Shown here: positions 14,978-23,228 of the stretch, one piece after another | Position numbering within the stretch: position 1 is the first letter of the stretch | Layout: every line of letters begins with the position of its first letter | Assembly (NCBI GenBank): GCA_035946955.1 | Contig: DASYYE010000226.1 | Span: 1-26,743, forward strand | Length of the DNA: 26,743 bases | From: DASYYE01 sp035946955 | GTDB taxonomy: Bacteria; Actinomycetota; Actinomycetes; Streptosporangiales; Streptosporangiaceae | Direction: 5' to 3' | The notes under the pieces: generated by a model | What the model was told of the DNA's origin: nothing | Database searches by the model: none | The model's input: the letters and a program-made list of their open reading frames with translations, nothing else | Program-made: the position numbers and the translations under genes

Positions 14978-16441
14978 CTATTTGGTGACGAAAGCCCAGT
15001 TGGTGGAGCTTCCGGCGACAGGTGCGTTGTTGCTGCCAGCGGCGGAACAGTTCGCCGCCGTCGCGCAGGACACCGTCTCGATGCCTGAGCCGCCGCCGCT
15101 GACGGTGATCTTCTTCAGCCCGGGCAGGTTGCTGGCCTGGCCCCAGGTTCCGTTCGTCTGCGTGACGACGAACGCGTGGTCCCGGTACTCGCCGCCGACG
15201 CCACAGGTGCCGCCCGCGCAGGACACTGAGGCAACGCCCGCGTTTGGGTCGCTGTTGGTCCCCGGGAGCCCGGGCACGTCTATCGCGGTGCCCCATGAGC
15301 CGCCAACCCAGCTCACAACGAAAGGCATGACATGTCCGCCGCGGAGGGTGTAATAGCCACCGCCGGCACACGCACCAGCCGTAGAGCAGGAGACCGAGCT
15401 GACTCGCGCGTCCTTTCCGGTGTTGAGCGCTGCCAGGCCCGGCACTTCCTCGGCACTGCCCCACGCCCCGCCCGTCTCAGTGACAACAAAGCCCCGCAAG
15501 CCGCCGTGCCTGTACCAGCCGCCTGCCACGCAGTTACCTGCCGAGGCGCATGACAGCGTGGTTACCTGGCCACCACCACCAGCGTCGAGGGCGGCCATCC
15601 CGGGCACAGCCTGTGCCCTGCCCCAGGTGCCATCGGTTTCGCTCACCACGAAACCTTGTTCATTATTGCGTTCCCAGCGGTAACCCCCGGCGGTGCATGT
15701 CCCGGGCGCCATGCAGGAAACCGAGGTAATGGAAGCGGACTGGCTGAAGTCCACCGCAATGCCTGGCACCCGCTGGGCATTCCCCCATGTCTCGCCCGAC
15801 AGTGTGACAAGGAACGCCCCCTGTCCAGCGCCATGGCTTCCATTGAACTGGTAGTCGCCACCAGCGACACACTCACCGCCGGCACAGGAAACGGCGTTCA
15901 CCTCCGGGTAGCCACCCCCCGTGTCGAGGGCAGCCAGTCCGGGAACCTCCTCAGCCTTCGCCCAGGTTCCACGTGACTCACTGTCCACCCAGACCTCGCC
16001 CTGCGTGGCGTTCACGGTGACCCGATAGGTTCCGGCGGCAGCACAAACCTCTGTGGAGCAGGACACCCCGTGGAGATTGGATCCGCCGGGCGCGAGAGTG
16101 CGGATACCGGGCACTTCTGCGGCCTTGCCCCAGGTGCCGCTCTGCTCGGTGTCCAGGAAACCCTGCTGGCTTCTGGTGGCGTCGAAGAGCCCGCCAGCCG
16201 CGCAGTTGCCAGGCGACACGCAGGACATGGAGACCACCTGGGCTTCTTTGCTGACACTGTTGAGGCCGCCGAGGCCGGTCACAAGCTGGGCGGTTCCCCA
16301 GATTCCAGTAGCGGAGACCCCAGCCGCAGATGCGGCTCCGCCACTGTGAGGCGCCTCATCGGCCGCAGCCGTGCCCGCAGCCAGCAGCAGCGCAGTGCCC
16401 ATCCCCACCGATGCCGCCACCGTGACTGCGATCCGGTTCAT
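14978..16441 (-). CDS. Secreted Cys-paired eight-unit repeat protein, probable beta-propeller
   Basis: The 487-residue protein starts with a Sec signal peptide (MNRIAVTVAASVGMG..., likely cleavage after GTAAA). Seven full repeats of about 50-55 residues follow, each with the pattern VSC-x5/6-C-x-AGG-Y ... FVV ... G-x-WG-x-A-x2-VPGL. The two cysteines of each unit are probably disulphide bonded. The last unit lacks its WG-VPG strand, while the mature N-terminus (GIWGTAQLVTGLGG) has exactly that strand without a preceding VSC part. Together they make an eighth unit, the usual ring closure of a beta-propeller. The function is unknown; it is probably an extracellular binding or adhesion protein. 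The ATG at 16441 is preferred (GGGAA eight bases upstream). It overlaps the stop of a small upstream ORF by ATGA. Confidence 0.85.
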   Translation of the reverse strand: MNRIAVTVAASVGMGTALLLAAGTAAADEAPHSGGAASAAGVSATGIWGTAQLVTGLGGLNSVSKEAQVVSMSCVSPGNCAAGGLFDATRSQQGFLDTEQSGTWGKAAEVPGIRTLAPGGSNLHGVSCSTEVCAAAGTYRVTVNATQGEVWVDSESRGTWAKAEEVPGLAALDTGGGYPEVNAVSCAGGECVAGGDYQFNGSHGAGQGAFLVTLSGETWGNAQRVPGIAVDFSQSASITSVSCMAPGTCTAGGYRWERNNEQGFVVSETDGTWGRAQAVPGMAALDAGGGGQVTTLSCASAGNCVAGGWYRHGGLRGFVVTETGGAWGSAEEVPGLAALNTGKDARVSSVSCSTAGACAGGGYYTLRGGHVMPFVVSWVGGSWGTAIDVPGLPGTNSDPNAGVASVSCAGGTCGVGGEYRDHAFVVTQTNGTWGQASNLPGLKKITVSGGGSGIETVSCATAANCSAAGSNNAPVAGSSTNWAFVTK

Positions 16442-16665
16442 GTCGTCCAGTTCCCTTCGCAAATGGCCAACCGTCGTCCCAACTGAGCGAAGCTCCAGGA
16501 GATCTGATCACGGATCTGGGCGTATGAGTTGTTTTCCCTGGCAAACTTCCAGGAAATCTCCACCTCCTCCGAGATGCAGGACAGATGCTGCCCAGGCATG
16601 ACGGCCGGGGCACTGGTCAAGGACTGCAGGCAAATGATCGGTGGCATGCCGATGTTCACCAGCAC
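16438..16665 (-). CDS. Small ORF coupled to the secreted repeat protein
   Basis: This 75-codon frame ends in an ATGA overlap with the secreted protein's ATG, which suggests translational coupling. The C-terminal half is charged and aromatic (EEVEISWKFARENNSYAQIR then SWSFAQLGRRLAICEG) and unlike the Ala/Arg/Pro-rich products of shadow frames in this genome. The DNA here is visibly less GC rich than the flanks. The start is uncertain: a GTG at 16665 or internal ATGs (MPPII, MPGQH). I do not recognise the family. It may be a small cytoplasmic protein or the tail of a decayed gene. Confidence 0.4.
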   Translation of the reverse strand: MLVNIGMPPIICLQSLTSAPAVMPGQHLSCISEEVEISWKFARENNSYAQIRDQISWSFAQLGRRLAICEGNWTT

Positions 16666-17053
16666 AGCCGCGGTGCTCGTGTGGCGCCCGGCCGGGCGGG
16701 AATTATCACGCTGCCGACCGGGCGTTGCCAGAGATGACGCTGGCGGCGGGGACAGGCAAGATCCTTATCGATCCGGGCTCGCGGGCCTCCGGGTACATGA
16801 CCCGCTTCTGGCGGCAGACAGCACGCAGGCAGCTGCGTGGCACGGGCGGCTTCCCTAACTCGTTCACCCTGCTGGCCCAGCTTCCCTGCGAGGACTCGGC
16901 ACTTGCCCAGCAGAAGCGGTCGTCGTTACCTGACCGGGTGGGACTTGTTTGGGTCCTTGCCTTGCCTTGGGATGTTGGGGGGTGGGGGCCGCGAGAATGC
17001 CAACAGTGCTGACAGTGTCTGGTTGCTGACGGTGCTGCGGCGGTGTGGCTGGG
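16666..17053. other. Intergenic region with no recognised gene
   Basis: About 390 bp between the small ORF and the transposase remnant. A plus-strand frame (MTLAAGTGKILIDPGSRASG...) is open across 16734-17012 but has no family signature and no good ribosome site. It could be debris from an inserted element. Nothing else is supported. Confidence 0.4.
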
Positions 17054-17490
17054 CTATGGGAGCGCCCAGGTGCCGTCGGCGGTGCGGGTTAGCCCGAGGT
17101 TGACCAGCCTGCGGGGGTTGAGGGCGGCGGCCCGGTTGTGGGGCCCAGATGTTGTTCTTGGTGGTGCCCCGGTAGGGGACGCGGTGGTTGCCGCGGGCGA
17201 CGAGCCAGGCGATGGCCTGCTCGACGGGGGGGATGCCATCGGCGGTATTCGTCCTGCCAGGCGGGGCCGGCGGCGGCGCGGCGGGCAGCGGCCAGCGGGG
17301 CGTGCTGCGGGTAGGCAGTGAGCAATCGCCCGGTCTTGGCAGTGGTGCAGCGCCCGCGCAGCGGGCAGCCGCGGCGCCGTGACTTGAACTGGGCTTGGCG
17401 GCTGCCGCCGGCCTGGGGGCGGCCCAGGGTGACGGTGTGCCCGGCCGGGCAGCCCGATTGCCCTGCATGCACACAACACTGGCCCATAAC
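17054..17490 (-). pseudogene. IS1182-type transposase remnant, truncated and frameshifted
   Basis: The C-terminal part of a DDE transposase can be read only by changing frame at least twice. Frame one gives CPAGHTVTLGRP ... CRGCPLRGRCTTAKTGRLL-like text (here RRGCPLRGRCTTAKTGRLL). Frame two gives PPVEQAIAWLVARGNHRVPY and RGTTKNNIW. Frame three gives HNRAAALNPRRLVNLGLTR followed by DGTW. These blocks match, in order, the conserved end of IS1182-family transposases (CPLR.RCT, VERSIAWLVRGN, YRG..KN, RAAALNLRRLLNLGL). The N-terminal two thirds are missing. No inverted repeats were identified. The copy is dead and indicates past transposition in this region. Confidence 0.8.
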
Positions 17491-17589
17491 CAGCCGCGCC
17501 GACCAGAAGCAGCAAGATTTTCAGTGATCTTCCAGTGAGCCCGGACAACCGCGTGCACGGGCCACGCCGTTGGCTGGGCGCCAGGGCGG

Positions 17590-19005
17590 CTACCGGGTTG
17601 CGAACGCGATCGCGTTCGGGTCGGACCCTGCCTTGATCTTGATCGGGGGGAGGAGCGTGTTGGTGGCGGTCCGCACCGGGAACACCTCAGACGGCTTAGA
17701 GGAGTCAGCAGGCGACGTGGCGGCATAAGCTGTCCTGCCGTCCGGCGCGACCCCCAGGATGTAGCAGCCGAACCCGACCTTGACCGGGGGCAGGAGTGTG
17801 TTGGTGGCGGTGCGCAGCGGTGTCAGCGTGCCCTGGTGCGCATCACTGACGTACAGGGTCTTGCTGTCAGGAGTGACCGCGAGACCAATGTCGCCCAGAC
17901 CGCCGAGCCTGACCGGGGGCAAGACCGTGTTGGTGGCGGTCCGGATCGGGACCAGCGCGTTCTGGCCGTCCACAGAGGAGGCGACGTAGAAGGTCGAGCC
18001 GTCTGGGGTCATCGCGCTCGGCCCTGGCCAAGGGTCTACTCGGAGCGGTGGCAGAGCCGTGTTGGTGGCCACGTTGATCGGCGTGACCTGGCCCGAATTG
18101 TGATCGACCACGTAGGCGGTCCGGCCGTCTCGGGTGACCGCGACCTCCCAAGGGCCGCTTCCGACCTTGATCGGCGACAGGGCCTTGTTGGTGGCCAGGT
18201 CGATCGGCGTCACCGTCCCCTGCCCGGAGCCAATGCCCATGTTGGTGACGTAGGCTGTCCGGCCATCCGGGGTTATCGCGATGGCGGTCGGATCCACCCC
18301 GACCTTGACCGGCTTCAGCGCGGTGTCCGTGGCCACCCGGATCGGCGTCACAGTGTCCGTGTACTCGCTGACCACGTAGGCGGTCCGGCCGTCCGGGGTA
18401 ACCGCGATAGCTCCCGAGCCCTGCCCGACCTCGACCGGCTTCAGAGTCGTGTTGGTGGCCGTCCGGATCGCGACCACAGACCCGTTGCCGGCGAACTCCA
18501 TGTCGGCGACGAAGGCGGTCTTGCAGTTCGGGGTGACCGCGACGGCGAGAGGAGCTGACCCCACTTCGATGGGCCGGAGTGCCGTGTTGGTGGCGACGTC
18601 GATCGGTGTCACCGTAGCCGAACCTTGGTCGGTGACGTAGGCGGTCAGCGGGTGCCCCGGGCCCGGCCGGGGGCAGTGCCCGCCGACGGTCGTGACCGTG
18701 CCTCGCGAGTCCGCTGGTGCCCCGGCCACGCTGACCACTGCTTCGGTGCCGGCTATCACCGCGGTGACCGCGGCGGCCGCGGCAAGCGGCGTGACCCAGC
18801 CGGGCCACTGTCCTCGGCGCCACGGCCGTGCCATGGCCATCCGGAGCCCCCGCATGGTCCGGATGGCCGGGGCGCGGCCCTCGGCGATGGCGTCGCCGAG
18901 TCGGGCCTGGGCTGTGGCCCAGCGGTACGGGCCGGGCGTCAGCAGCGCCTCACAGTCGTCCATGAACTGCTTCGTCTGGTCTACAAGCTGGTCGATCTCG
19001 GTCAT
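17590..19005 (-). CDS. Membrane protein with N-terminal anti-sigma-like region and extracytoplasmic YVTN beta-propeller
   Basis: The 471-residue protein has a short cytoplasmic N-terminus (residues 1-70, MTEIDQLVDQTKQFMDDCEA...), one TM helix at about 72-95 (WVTPLAAAAAVTAVIAGTEAV) and an external domain of eight repeats of about 42 residues. Each repeat follows AYV-x-n-VTPI-x-TATNT-x-L-x-PV-x-VG ... IAVTPDGRT, the YVTN/NHL-type propeller pattern. The ATG overlaps the ECF sigma stop by ATGA, so the pair is coupled and the cytoplasmic part is probably the anti-sigma domain. It lacks the zinc HxxxCxxC motif of classical anti-sigma factors. The propeller could sense an extracellular ligand or wall state and pass it to the sigma factor. 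The coupling is seen; the anti-sigma role is inferred. Confidence 0.85.
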   Translation of the reverse strand: MTEIDQLVDQTKQFMDDCEALLTPGPYRWATAQARLGDAIAEGRAPAIRTMRGLRMAMARPWRRGQWPGWVTPLAAAAAVTAVIAGTEAVVSVAGAPADSRGTVTTVGGHCPRPGPGHPLTAYVTDQGSATVTPIDVATNTALRPIEVGSAPLAVAVTPNCKTAFVADMEFAGNGSVVAIRTATNTTLKPVEVGQGSGAIAVTPDGRTAYVVSEYTDTVTPIRVATDTALKPVKVGVDPTAIAITPDGRTAYVTNMGIGSGQGTVTPIDLATNKALSPIKVGSGPWEVAVTRDGRTAYVVDHNSGQVTPINVATNTALPPLRVDPWPGPSAMTPDGSTFYVASSVDGQNALVPIRTATNTVLPPVRLGGLGDIGLAVTPDSKTLYVSDAHQGTLTPLRTATNTLLPPVKVGFGCYILGVAPDGRTAYAATSPADSSKPSEVFPVRTATNTLLPPIKIKAGSDPNAIAFATR

Positions 19006-19625
19006 CGTGGCCCGTCCTCTCCTGGGTCCGTCGGGTCTTGGCCACCGAGTGCCTCGCGTACCTTCTGGCGGGCGCGGACCAGCCGCGACGACACCGTGCC
19101 GACGGGGACTGCCAGTGCCCGTGCTGCCTCCGCGTAGCCGAGCCCGCTCGCCACCAGCAACAGGACGTCGCGCTGGGCCGGGGAGAGCATGGCCAGGGCA
19201 GCCGCCAGTTCGCGGCTGGCTGCCTGCGCGGCTATCCGGTCAGTGGCCTCCTCGGTACTCGGTCCGGCAGCGGCGTCGATACCGGTGCGGGCGATGGCCC
19301 GGAAGAACCGGTCCTCGTCGCGGCGGTGCTGCCTGACGAGGCGGGTGGCGATGCCGAACAGCCACGGCCGGGCGTCCGGGTCCGCACCGTCATAGCGGCC
19401 CCGCCTGCGGAACGCCACCAGGAACGTCTCCGCGACCAGGTCATCCGCGGCATCGGGGCCCAGGCGGCTGGTGATGTACCGGCCGATCGCGTCGGCATGC
19501 CGGCCGAACAGCTCACCGAAACACTCAGGTGCCCGCACCGACCGCGCGATGAGCGTGGCATCGTCGCCGGAGTCAGGGCGGGCACTAGCAGGCCCGCCGC
19601 CAGGCCGCCGCAGCGTGTCAGTCAT
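19002..19625 (-). CDS. ECF-family RNA polymerase sigma factor
   Basis: The 207-residue protein has the two ECF regions. Sigma-2 is at about residues 25-95 (SVRAPECFGELFGRHADAIGRYI, DLVAETFLVAFRRR and PWLFGIATRLVRQHRR). Sigma-4 is at about 130-190 (LAMLSPAQRDVLLLVASGLGYAEAARALAVPVGTVSSRLVRARQKV), a helix-turn-helix that contacts the -35 element. ATG at 19625 is chosen for the GGAGGG ribosome site five bases upstream; the open frame continues to 19703 without support. It overlaps the YVTN membrane protein by ATGA, which suggests it is held by that partner and released on an external signal. A 7-bp inverted repeat lies in its leader. Confidence 0.94.
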   Translation of the reverse strand: MTDTLRRPGGGPASARPDSGDDATLIARSVRAPECFGELFGRHADAIGRYITSRLGPDAADDLVAETFLVAFRRRGRYDGADPDARPWLFGIATRLVRQHRRDEDRFFRAIARTGIDAAAGPSTEEATDRIAAQAASRELAAALAMLSPAQRDVLLLVASGLGYAEAARALAVPVGTVSSRLVRARQKVREALGGQDPTDPGEDGPR

Positions 19626-20110
19626 GGTGGCCCTCCAGGGGATGGATGGGGTCCACCTGTTATCTGCCGATGAGGCAGATTTTGCTCCCCCGGAGTGGCC
19701 CACCAGGCACGTGGCAGGCCACCGGCGCCTCGTGCGAGCGTGCGACGGCGGCGGGTTCTACGGGTGGTTCTAGGGATGGTTCGGATGCGACCACCGCACC
19801 CTGTGGCCGCACCGGTTGCACTCCGTCGGCGGGCAGGTTGCACCCCGTCCCAGACGCCGGGTTCAGCAACCGCACCCCGCTGGCCACGTTGTCCACAACC
19901 GCATCAGGCACGAGGTGCACTAGCTGCACCCCGCTGCCAGCAGCACCCTCACCGGGCCGCCCGGTGGTGAGCCTGACGGACAGGCCAGGGAACTGGCGCT
20001 CAGAGCCGCGACGTCGGTCTCGGTCAGGTCAGCCCGGACCAGGCTCAGGTCCAGGTCCCAGCCCGGGCTGGGTCTGATACCGGCGGATCTCGTAGAACAC
20101 CGGCTGTTCC
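19626..20110. other. Intergenic region upstream of the ECF sigma gene
   Basis: About 485 bp without a convincing gene. It holds the sigma promoter and leader, including the inverted repeat at 19662-19680. A minus-strand frame at 19660-19929 shows three GVQL/GVRLL/GVQPV-like echoes from a repeated GGGGTGCAA/GGGGTGCGG motif, but has no good start or family. No terminator for the oxidoreductase gene is evident. Confidence 0.4.
19662..19680. promoter_or_regulatory. Inverted repeat in the ECF sigma leader
   Basis: ATCTGCC (19662-19668) and GGCAGAT (19674-19680) are perfect 7-bp arms around a 5-base spacer, 37-55 bases upstream of the sigma start. On the plus strand it is followed by TTT, but no gene on that strand would need a terminator here. 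An operator or leader-RNA hairpin for the sigma operon is more likely. Confidence 0.45.
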
Positions 20111-21073
20111 TCAGGGCGTGAGTTGGAGAACGATCTTGCCGCGGGTGCGGTTGGTTTCGCCGAGCGCGTGCGCGGCAGCCGCCTGTTCGAGCGGGAAGGT
20201 TCGGGCGATCTCGACCCGCACGCTGCCGTCGGCGAGCAGCTTGGCGATGCGGGTCAAGGCCGCTCCGTCAGGTTCGACCAGGAACGCACTGGCACGGAAC
20301 CCACCGGCGGCGGCCGCGTCGGCCAGTGAGTCTGACACCCCGCCCGGCACAGCGACGATCACACCGCTGGGCCGCAGCGTCGTGGCCAGCCGGACCGCGT
20401 CGTCGCCGACGAGATCAACCACTGCATCCATGTCCGTGACCGACGAAAGGTAATCCGCGTCGTGGTAGTCGACGACGTCCTCGGCGCCCAGTGCTCGCAG
20501 CCACTCATGGTTCCGGCGGCTCGCGGTCGCCGTCACTCGTGCCCCAAGGTGCCGGGCGAACTGGACTGCGAAGTGGCCAACCCCGCCCGCGGCGGCCGTG
20601 ATCAGAACCCGATCACCGGCATGCACGCCAATGGTGTCGACCAGGATCTGCCATGCGGTCAGCGCGGCGAGGGGAACGGCGGCGGCCTCGACGTCGCTGA
20701 GCTCGGCCGGTGTGCGCGCGAATTGCCGTGCGGGCGCGGTGACGTATTCGGCGTACCCGGCGGCCGGGCGCGGGAACCAAGGCATGCCGAAGACGCGGTC
20801 CCCAACATCGAGAGTGGTGACCCCGAAGCCCGTCTCCGCAACGGTGCCGCCGACGTCCCAGCCAAGTATGAATGGCGGCTTGCCCAGGACGCCGGCCATG
20901 CCTTGCCCTGCGCGGGTCTTCCAGTCGACGGGATTGACGCCAGCCGCGTGCACCCGGACGAGAACTTCGGTAGGCAGCGGGACGGGGCGCTGGAGGGCGG
21001 CAACGTGAAGGACGTCGGCTGGACCTAGCTGATCCTGCACGACGCCACGCATTTCTTGGGATGGAGAAGTCAT
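20111..21073 (-). CDS. NADP-dependent MDR-family oxidoreductase (quinone reductase-like)
   Basis: The 320-residue protein belongs to the zinc-independent branch of the medium-chain dehydrogenase family. The N-terminal GroES-like domain contains VLVRVHAAGVNPVDWKTRAG and GWDVGGTVAETG, and the Rossmann domain has DRVLITAAAGGVGHFAVQFARHLGARV (AxxGxxG, at about 145-170). The structural zinc-binding cysteines are absent. It likely reduces quinones or enones with NADPH. The ATG at 21073 is the natural start; the open frame runs on to 21298 over the divergent regulator, without support. It is transcribed away from the AraC-type regulator with about 70 bp between starts, so that regulator probably controls it. 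Confidence 0.93.
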   Translation of the reverse strand: MTSPSQEMRGVVQDQLGPADVLHVAALQRPVPLPTEVLVRVHAAGVNPVDWKTRAGQGMAGVLGKPPFILGWDVGGTVAETGFGVTTLDVGDRVFGMPWFPRPAAGYAEYVTAPARQFARTPAELSDVEAAAVPLAALTAWQILVDTIGVHAGDRVLITAAAGGVGHFAVQFARHLGARVTATASRRNHEWLRALGAEDVVDYHDADYLSSVTDMDAVVDLVGDDAVRLATTLRPSGVIVAVPGGVSDSLADAAAAGGFRASAFLVEPDGAALTRIAKLLADGSVRVEIARTFPLEQAAAAHALGETNRTRGKIVLQLTP

Positions 21074-21143
21074 GCGGCCAGCTTGGCCCGCTGGCCCGAG
21101 GATCGTAAGTGGCCAGATTGACAAGATGCGTAAACTTTCGGCC

Positions 21144-22118
21144 ATGACGCATCGTGTGGCCGTCCTGGCTCTGGACAGCGTGATTCCGTTCGACCTCGGC
21201 ATCCCCGGCCGGGTGTTTCGCGAGGCGGTGGACTCCGACGGTGCCGCCCTGTACGAGATCGCGACATGCTCGCTAGGCAGCCGGGCGGTCCGCACCAACA
21301 GTGACTACGTGCTCCAGATCGAGCACGACGAGAGCCTGCTCGAGCGGGCCGACACTGTCGTCATCGCGACACAGGAACCGGGACCTGAGCTGGTGTCCAT
21401 GGGGCACCTGCCGCCGGACCTGGCGGCCGCGCTAGCCCGGATACCGAGCGCAACACGATTGGTCAGCCTATGCACGTCAGCGTTCGTCCTGGCTGCGGCC
21501 GGATTCCTCGACGGCCTGTCGGCGACGACCCACTGGGCGCTATGCGACCGGCTCGCGGAGCTGTTCCCTGCCGTCACCGTCGACCCCGACGTGCTGTTCG
21601 TCGACAACGGCCGGGTGCTCACCTCAGCCGGCGGCGCGGCCGGGATAGATCTGTGCCTGCACCTTATCCGGCGCGACCACGGCGCCGAGGTGGCCAATGG
21701 CGCCGCCCGCCGGTGCGTCGTCGCTCCCTGGCGCGACGGCGGCCAGGCGCAGTTCATCGACCGGCCGCTGCCCGCCGAGTCGCAGTCCTCCACGTCGGCC
21801 ACCCGAGCCTGGGCGCTGGGCCATCTCGAAGGACCACTGAGTCTGGCCGAATTGGCACGCCACGCGCAGATGAGCGTACGCACATTCTCCCGCCGATTCC
21901 GAGCCGAAGTCGGCGAGAGCCCGGCGCAATGGCTGATACAGCGCCGCGTCGACACAGCACGCAGGCTGCTCGAGACCACTGACCTGACTGTCGAACAGGT
22001 CGCCGGCGCCGCTGGTTTCGGTAGCGCCACTCTGCTGCGCAAACACCTGCACGCGGTGGTCGGCCTCTCCCCCGCGTCGTACCGGCGCACCTTCGTCGCG
22101 CCGACCGCGCCTAACTGA
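21144..22118 (+). CDS. GATase1-like AraC-family transcriptional regulator
   Basis: The 324-residue protein has an N-terminal DJ-1/PfpI (GATase1-like) domain at about residues 1-190 (RVAVLALDSVIPFDLGIPGRVF; LVSLCTSAFVLAAAGFLDG with the nucleophile-elbow cysteine; ATTHWA; SAGGAAGIDLCLHLI). The C-terminal AraC DNA-binding domain spans about 225-320 with two HTH motifs (LSLAELARHAQMSVRTFSRRF and LTVEQVAGAAGFGSATLLRKHL). This is the FtrA/GlxA-like architecture. The ATG at 21144 matches the family start (MTHRVAVL); an upstream in-frame ATG at 21126 is possible. It diverges from the MDR oxidoreductase and is the likely regulator of that gene and of itself. Confidence 0.93.
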   Translation: MTHRVAVLALDSVIPFDLGIPGRVFREAVDSDGAALYEIATCSLGSRAVRTNSDYVLQIEHDESLLERADTVVIATQEPGPELVSMGHLPPDLAAALARIPSATRLVSLCTSAFVLAAAGFLDGLSATTHWALCDRLAELFPAVTVDPDVLFVDNGRVLTSAGGAAGIDLCLHLIRRDHGAEVANGAARRCVVAPWRDGGQAQFIDRPLPAESQSSTSATRAWALGHLEGPLSLAELARHAQMSVRTFSRRFRAEVGESPAQWLIQRRVDTARRLLETTDLTVEQVAGAAGFGSATLLRKHLHAVVGLSPASYRRTFVAPTAPN

Positions 22119-22185
22119 CCCTGTCATTTTTCATGGGGCCAGGCGGCTGAGCGGCGCGTCTGAATGGGAAGGTGGATTGCGAGCA

Positions 22186-22971
22186 TCACCGACCCCGGGG
22201 CTGGGACGGGGATGGTCTGTGTGGAGCCCCGGCTGGGGCCTGTGGCGCAGTGGCAGCGGGCCTGGTGTGGCGCCATACGCCGACACCCAGAGCCGCAACG
22301 GACGCGGCCGCCGCGAGGGCCAGCATGCGCTCGAACAGGCCGGACAGGCCCGCCGAGCCGGAGAGGCCGTCGGCGGCGAGCAGCACCAGGATCACGCCCG
22401 TCGCCTGGCGTGTCGGGCGTACCCAGCCTCGCCACTCCGGCAGGCTCGCCATAGCGGCTGCGAGGAACCCCCCGGCGCCAACCAGCGCGACGACCCCGGC
22501 AGTGCTCAGCACCGCGTCGAACAAGCCACCCACGTTGGCCAGTTGCGCGGAGGACGTGCACCCCGTACGGGCCAGCGTGCACGCGCCGCGCTCGAACGGC
22601 GTCAGCAGGTCGCCGAGTCCGAGGATGGACACTGCCAGCAACGCGGCCCCCACTGCGGCGGGGCGCCCAGCCCGCCGCAGGCTGGGCCACAGCGCCAGCC
22701 AGGCGAACAACAGCACTACCGCGCCGCACAACGTGATCACTACGATCAGGAACGCCGCATTGGGCGCGCCGTTGGCGTACATGTCACTGATGGAGTCCGC
22801 CAGCAGGCTGTAACGCGGCCCCTGCCAGCTCCCGGCCACCAGCCAGGCCGCCACGAAGACAACATTGGCCGCCACCACAGCGGCCGACCAGCGCCGCACC
22901 CGGGCTGCGAGCGCGGCCGGCAACCCGCTGGCGGCAGCGCCCGACGACCTGATATCCCGAGTATGCGTCAT
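22186..22971 (-). CDS. DUF998-like integral membrane protein
   Basis: The 261-residue protein has about six predicted TM helices (roughly residues 28-48, 73-95, 104-123, 150-172, 186-205 and 213-232). SLLADSISDMYANGAPNAAFL after the first helix and a pair of external cysteines (RGACTLARTGCTSSAQ) fit the DUF998 group of actinobacterial membrane proteins. The C-terminal tail is Pro/Arg rich and probably cytoplasmic. ATG at 22971 has GGGAAGGGA about eight bases upstream. Transport or sensing roles have been proposed for such proteins but none is shown here. It converges with the AraC-type gene 67 bp away. Confidence 0.8.
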   Translation of the reverse strand: MTHTRDIRSSGAAASGLPAALAARVRRWSAAVVAANVVFVAAWLVAGSWQGPRYSLLADSISDMYANGAPNAAFLIVVITLCGAVVLLFAWLALWPSLRRAGRPAAVGAALLAVSILGLGDLLTPFERGACTLARTGCTSSAQLANVGGLFDAVLSTAGVVALVGAGGFLAAAMASLPEWRGWVRPTRQATGVILVLLAADGLSGSAGLSGLFERMLALAAAASVAALGVGVWRHTRPAATAPQAPAGAPHRPSPSQPRGR

Positions 22972-23228
22972 CGATCCGTCCCTTCCCGGGTGTTACCGCG
23001 ATCCGGAATCCCCGCTGGTTTCCAGGGCAAAGGCTACGAACGGGCGCGGCTCGCGGAAACCCCTGCAGTCGCATTTCTTTGTAGTTCTTGGCGAGGATCC
23101 CGGGGCGTTTGCTCAGCGGGTCGGATGGTGGCCTGCTTTGGCTGAGGTGGGCAGGCCCAAGGCGTACAGGTCTGCCGGGCCGCTGGCATGGGACCAGTAC
23201 CCAGCGCTGATTTGCATCGAAGCACCGG

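Noticed and set aside
14978..16441. CRISPR or DNA-repeat array
   Set aside because: The repetition is at the protein level with variable DNA; it is the coding repeat of the secreted protein.
16926..17726. Intact minus-strand gene of 266 codons
   Set aside because: Only a middle block matches a transposase; flanking matches are in other frames, so it is a frameshifted remnant.
17780..18640. DNA tandem repeats on the plus strand
   Set aside because: They are the coding repeats of the YVTN propeller read from the other strand.
22177..23145. Plus-strand frame of 322 codons over the DUF998-like gene
   Set aside because: The minus strand encodes a protein with clear TM helices and a good ribosome site; the plus-strand product is Arg/Gln/Gly rich shadow.
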